A DNA stretch of 64,000 bases from Allopusillimonas sp008369125 (lineage in GTDB: Bacteria; Pseudomonadota; Gammaproteobacteria; Burkholderiales; Burkholderiaceae_B): contig NZ_VOAY01000006.1 in the NCBI RefSeq assembly GCF_008369125.1, positions 124,001 through 188,000 of the forward strand, read 5' to 3'. A model generated the notes under the pieces. The model did not search any database, had not been told where the DNA came from, and saw only the letters and a program-made list of their open reading frames with translations. Of the stretch, positions 60,715 to 64,000 are shown piece by piece. How positions within the stretch are numbered: the first letter of the stretch is position 1; every line of letters begins with the position of its first letter. Made by a program: the position numbers and the translations under genes.

Positions 60715-62508
60715 TTATTTGTCCTCGACCTGCAATATGGCAAGGAAAGCCTCTTGGGGTATTTCGACGTTACCCACCTGCTTCATGCGCTTTTTACCGG
60801 CTTTTTGCTTCTCGAGCAGCTTCTTCTTGCGAGAAATATCGCCCCCATAGCATTTTGCCAGTACGTTCTTGCGCAAAGCCTTTACATTCTCGCGCGCAAC
60901 CACTTCGGCGCCGATGGCTGCCTGAATGGCAATATCGAACATCTGGCGCGGTATCAGCGCACGCATTTTGCTGACAACCTCACGCCCTTTGTAGCGAGCA
61001 TTGGCACGATGCACGATCATGGACAGCGCATCGACCCTGTCACTATTGATGAGCAGATCGACGCGCACGACATCTGCGGCCCGGTATTCTTTGAACTCGT
61101 AATCCATCGACGCATAACCACGCGACACCGACTTAAGCTTGTCGAAGAAATCAAGCACAATTTCGGCCAACGGCATTTCGTAAGCCAGATGCACCTGCCT
61201 TCCATGATAGGTCATGTTGAGCTGCACTCCCCGTTTGGCCATGCACAGACTCATGACGGGGCCTACGTAATCTTGCGGCATAAACAGCGTCACGTTGACA
61301 ATGGGCTCGCGGATCTCGCTAATTTGGCCCACCTCGGGCATGCGCGAGGGGCTTTCTACCATTTGAGTGACGCCGTCGTTTGTCAGGACTTCGTACACCA
61401 CAGACGGCGCCGTGGTGATGATGTCCATGTCAAACTCGCGCTCAAGGCGCTCTTGCACAATCTCCATGTGCAGCAGGCCCAGAAAGCCGCAGCGAAAGCC
61501 AAAACCCAGTGCCTGCGAAACTTCGGGCTCGAACATGAGCGAGGAGTCGTTAAGCTTGAGCTTTTCGAGCGAATCGCGCAGCTGGTCGTACTCACTGCTT
61601 TCGACCGGGTACACCCCGGCAAACACCTGAGGCTTGACCTCTTTGAAACCAGGCAGAGCCTTAGCCGCTGGCTTGCCAGCCAGGGTAATGGTGTCGCCGA
61701 CCTTGGCGTGCTCCAGCTCTTTGATACCTGCAATAACAAACCCAACCTGCCCTGCCGACAGCTCGGTGCGCGGCATTGATTTGGGGGTAAACACACCAAT
61801 TTGCTCACACAGATGGCTAAAGCCGCTGGCCATGAGCAAAATTTTGTCTTTAGGCTTGAGCACACCGTTAACGATGCGCACCAGCATGACCACGCCCACG
61901 TAGTTGTCAAACCAGGAGTCAATAATAAGCGCCTGCAACGGGGCCTGTGGATCACCCTTGGGCGGCGGCACCTTGGCCACGACCTGCTCCAGAATATCTT
62001 CAATACCCATGCCTGTTTTGGCACTGCACAAAATAGCTTCAGTAGAATCTATGCCGATTACGTCTTCAACCTCTTCGCGCGCGGCCTCGGGATCGGCAGA
62101 AGGCAGATCCATTTTGTTGAGCACAGGTAAAACCTCTACACCCAGCTCAATCGCGGTATAGCAGTTGGCTACAGTTTGTGCCTCAACGCCCTGGGTCGCA
62201 TCGACCACAAGCAACGCGCCTTCGCACGCCGACAACGAACGACTGACCTCGTAGGAAAAATCAACGTGCCCTGGCGTATCGATGAGATTGAGTGCATAGA
62301 CCTGGCCATCGCGCGCGGTATAGCTGAGCGAAGCAGTTTGTGCCTTGATCGTGATGCCACGCTCGCGCTCGATATCCATGGAGTCAAGCACTTGCATGGA
62401 CATTTCGCGGTCAGCCAGCCCTCCGCAACGATGAATCAGCCGGTCAGCGAGTGTGGATTTGCCGTGGTCAATATGGGCAATAATGGAAAAGTTGCGGATG
62501 TGATCCAT
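60715..62508 (-). CDS. lepA: Elongation factor 4 (LepA)
   Basis: Ribosome-associated translational GTPase, 597 aa. G1 AHIDHGKSTLADRLI, G2 REMSMQVLDSMDIERERGIT, G3 DTPGHVDFSYEV, G4 NKMDLPSA. The C-terminal LepA-specific domain is present (about 490-597, DLLINSDRVDALSMIVHR, AKCYGGDISRKKKLLEKQKAGKKRMKQVG). First of the lepA-lepB-rnc-era-recO gene string. Confidence 0.98.
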   Translation of the reverse strand: MDHIRNFSIIAHIDHGKSTLADRLIHRCGGLADREMSMQVLDSMDIERERGITIKAQTASLSYTARDGQVYALNLIDTPGHVDFSYEVSRSLSACEGALLVVDATQGVEAQTVANCYTAIELGVEVLPVLNKMDLPSADPEAAREEVEDVIGIDSTEAILCSAKTGMGIEDILEQVVAKVPPPKGDPQAPLQALIIDSWFDNYVGVVMLVRIVNGVLKPKDKILLMASGFSHLCEQIGVFTPKSMPRTELSAGQVGFVIAGIKELEHAKVGDTITLAGKPAAKALPGFKEVKPQVFAGVYPVESSEYDQLRDSLEKLKLNDSSLMFEPEVSQALGFGFRCGFLGLLHMEIVQERLEREFDMDIITTAPSVVYEVLTNDGVTQMVESPSRMPEVGQISEIREPIVNVTLFMPQDYVGPVMSLCMAKRGVQLNMTYHGRQVHLAYEMPLAEIVLDFFDKLKSVSRGYASMDYEFKEYRAADVVRVDLLINSDRVDALSMIVHRANARYKGREVVSKMRALIPRQMFDIAIQAAIGAEVVARENVKALRKNVLAKCYGGDISRKKKLLEKQKAGKKRMKQVGNVEIPQEAFLAILQVEDK

Positions 62509-62555
62509 AAAACGGCAAGAAAGTCCGAAAAAGAAAGCGGAAACAGAAAAAAACC

Positions 62556-62589
62556 AAAAAAAGGGAACGCCAGGGGGCGCTCCCTTTTG
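62556..62589 (-). terminator. Rho-independent terminator after the MucD gene
   Basis: On the reverse strand GGGAGCGCC pairs with GGCGTTCCC (one G-U wobble in RNA) and is followed by seven T. On the forward strand the same position would be an A-C mismatch, so the structure favours the reverse direction. It separates mucD from lepA. Confidence 0.8.
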
Positions 62590-62618
62590 CTTTACGCCAT
62601 TTTAGCCGTTTCTACGGA

Positions 62619-64000
62619 TTATTTTTCAGGCGTAACGGTGAGCCACTGTGATTGATCACCGCGGACAACCAACAGAGCAGCTGCGCGAGACTTAGGAAGC
62701 CCCGACACGACCTTTGCAAACTGCTCAGGCCCCTTGATATCAACATCGTTGATGGTCACGATGATATCACCCGCAGCAATACCTGCTTCAGCAGCTGGGC
62801 CAGTAGCCTCGACCACCTGCACACCGCCCTCGTGAGGCAACTGAGCATCGGAGGATGACGTGTCGACTTCTGTCACCTTTAAGCCCAGCGCATCAACGGG
62901 AGACTCTTGCGGTGCCTTTTCACTTGTCTTGACGCTGGCTGCGTCGCTAGCTGACGGCATTTCAGCGACCGTAACGGTGAGTTTTTGCTCCTTACCCTTG
63001 CGCCATACTTCCATATCGACGCGATTACCGGGCTTGGTGCTGCCTACAATACGCGGCAAGTCAGTCATGTGTTCGATCTTTTTACCATCGAATTTAATAA
63101 TGACGTCACCCGCCCGTATGCCTGCCTTGGCTGCAGGGCCATCTTTTTCAACATTACTTACCATGGCGCCATCGGCTTGATCGAGGCCAATTGCCTTGGC
63201 GACCTCATCAGAGACCGGGCCAATCTGCACACCGATGCGACCACGCGTTACCTTGCCGTGAGCCTTGAGCTGCTCAACCACACGCATGGTTTCATCAATA
63301 GGAATGGCCAGTGAAATACCCATGAAGCCACCACTTTGCGAGATAATCTGCGAATTCACGCCGACGACTTCGCCTGCCAGATTGATGAGCGGGCCACCCG
63401 AGTTACCCGGATTGACCGCAACGTCAGTCTGGATGAACGGCAGATAGTCACCCGTATCACGATTAATGGCGCTGATAATGCCTGAGGTAACCGTAGAATC
63501 AAGGCCGAACGGTGAACCTATTGCCAGCACCCACTGCCCTTTCTTGAGCTTGTTTGAGTCGCCAATTGGCAGCGGCGTAAGCCCGTGGGCATCTATTTTT
63601 ATAAGGGCTATGTCGGTACGTGCATCACTACCGATGACTTTGGCTGGGTACTCTTTGCCAGAGGTAAGGGTTACGAATATGCCATTGGACTTATCGACCA
63701 CATGGTAGTTGGTAAGTATGTAACCATCAGCCGAGATAATAAAGCCCGACCCTACGCCGCGAGGCACTGTGCGCTCCTGCGGTGCTGCCTGAGGTGCCGC
63801 ACCACGATTGCCACGGTCGCCGCGTTCGCCGCGCTTGCCCGGCATGCCTGGAGGCACTGCATCGGGACCAAAAAACCACTTGAACAGTTCATAGGGATCG
63901 GTTGAACCGCCCGGCCCCATACCCTGACCGCGCACAGGCACCGCCTCGGTAGTTCGGATATTAACGACAGACCCCTCGGTTTTGGCAACGACACTGGTAA
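62619..64000 (-). CDS. mucD: Periplasmic Do-family serine protease (DegQ/MucD), 5' part beyond window
   Basis: Protease/chaperone for misfolded envelope proteins. The frame is open to base 64000 (TSVVAKTEGSVVNIRTTEA before the first in-frame GTG at 63941), so the signal peptide and start are outside. Catalytic triad: TNYHVVD (His), DARTDIALIKID (Asp), NPGNSGGPL (Ser). Two PDZ domains follow (about residues 245-325 and 370-455 of the visible part). A Gly/Arg-rich loop (PGMPGKRGERGDRGNRG) lies before the catalytic His. In related genomes this gene follows rpoE-rseA-rseB, so the sigma-E locus is probably just beyond the right edge. Confidence 0.96.
   Translation of the reverse strand, partial: TSVVAKTEGSVVNIRTTEAVPVRGQGMGPGGSTDPYELFKWFFGPDAVPPGMPGKRGERGDRGNRGAAPQAAPQERTVPRGVGSGFIISADGYILTNYHVVDKSNGIFVTLTSGKEYPAKVIGSDARTDIALIKIDAHGLTPLPIGDSNKLKKGQWVLAIGSPFGLDSTVTSGIISAINRDTGDYLPFIQTDVAVNPGNSGGPLINLAGEVVGVNSQIISQSGGFMGISLAIPIDETMRVVEQLKAHGKVTRGRIGVQIGPVSDEVAKAIGLDQADGAMVSNVEKDGPAAKAGIRAGDVIIKFDGKKIEHMTDLPRIVGSTKPGNRVDMEVWRKGKEQKLTVTVAEMPSASDAASVKTSEKAPQESPVDALGLKVTEVDTSSSDAQLPHEGGVQVVEATGPAAEAGIAAGDIIVTINDVDIKGPEQFAKVVSGLPKSRAAALLVVRGDQSQWLTVTPEK

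Overview
The window looks like chromosome from a betaproteobacterium of the Alcaligenaceae, in or near Bordetella, Achromobacter and Pusillimonas. Reasons: the order odhA-odhB-lpdA-zapE; the betaproteobacterial DUF2863 family; EarP beside an EF-P that carries Arg32; the AcnD/PrpF form of the methylcitrate pathway; and the mucD-lepA-lepB-rnc-era-recO cluster. Coding density is high. I see no tRNA, rRNA, insertion sequence, phage gene or CRISPR array, so this is mostly core chromosome.

Layout. 1-6699: a DinG/YoaA-type Fe-S helicase cut by the left edge, tex, an unknown protein and trpS. 6757-23775: a central-metabolism block with zapE, lpdA, odhB and odhA (reverse), maeB (forward), then gntR, sdhC, sdhD, sdhA, sdhB, sdhE and gltA (reverse), with mdh divergent from gntR. 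24048-34058: propionate breakdown by the 2-methylcitrate cycle, with the sigma-54 activator prpR divergent from prpB-prpC-acnD-prpF-prpD. 34103-37717: a small membrane protein, a small acetyltransferase and acnB. 37836-40812: DUF2863 protein, earP and efp. 41095-49078: DUF1178 protein, then a reverse operon of a membrane-anchored nuclease and a peptide-type ABC transporter. 49131-54865: aidB, a DUF423 protein, lptF, and pepA-holC. 54996-57575: a YccA-like protein, a RarD-like exporter and a PIN nuclease. 57581-64000: recO, era, rnc, lepB, lepA and a DegQ/MucD protease cut by the right edge.

How the genes work together. About 30 kb holds most of the oxidative TCA cycle (citrate synthase, aconitase B, 2-oxoglutarate dehydrogenase with its E3, succinate dehydrogenase, malate dehydrogenase), malic enzyme, and the methylcitrate cycle that feeds succinate and pyruvate into it. 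An identical 21-bp palindrome lies upstream of mdh/gntR and of acnB, each time 2 bp before a putative -35 box. This suggests that the GntR-type regulator encoded beside mdh coordinates TCA genes. The prp genes have a textbook sigma-54 promoter and upstream repeats that may bind PrpR.

The most interesting unexplained items are that shared operator, a 23-codon reading frame ending in Pro-Pro-Glu-Tyr just before efp, the nuclease/ABC operon with unusual architectures, four 41-bp tandem repeats that copy the tail of prpF, and a PIN nuclease coupled to recO and rarD. Regulatory calls rest on reading the sequence by eye.
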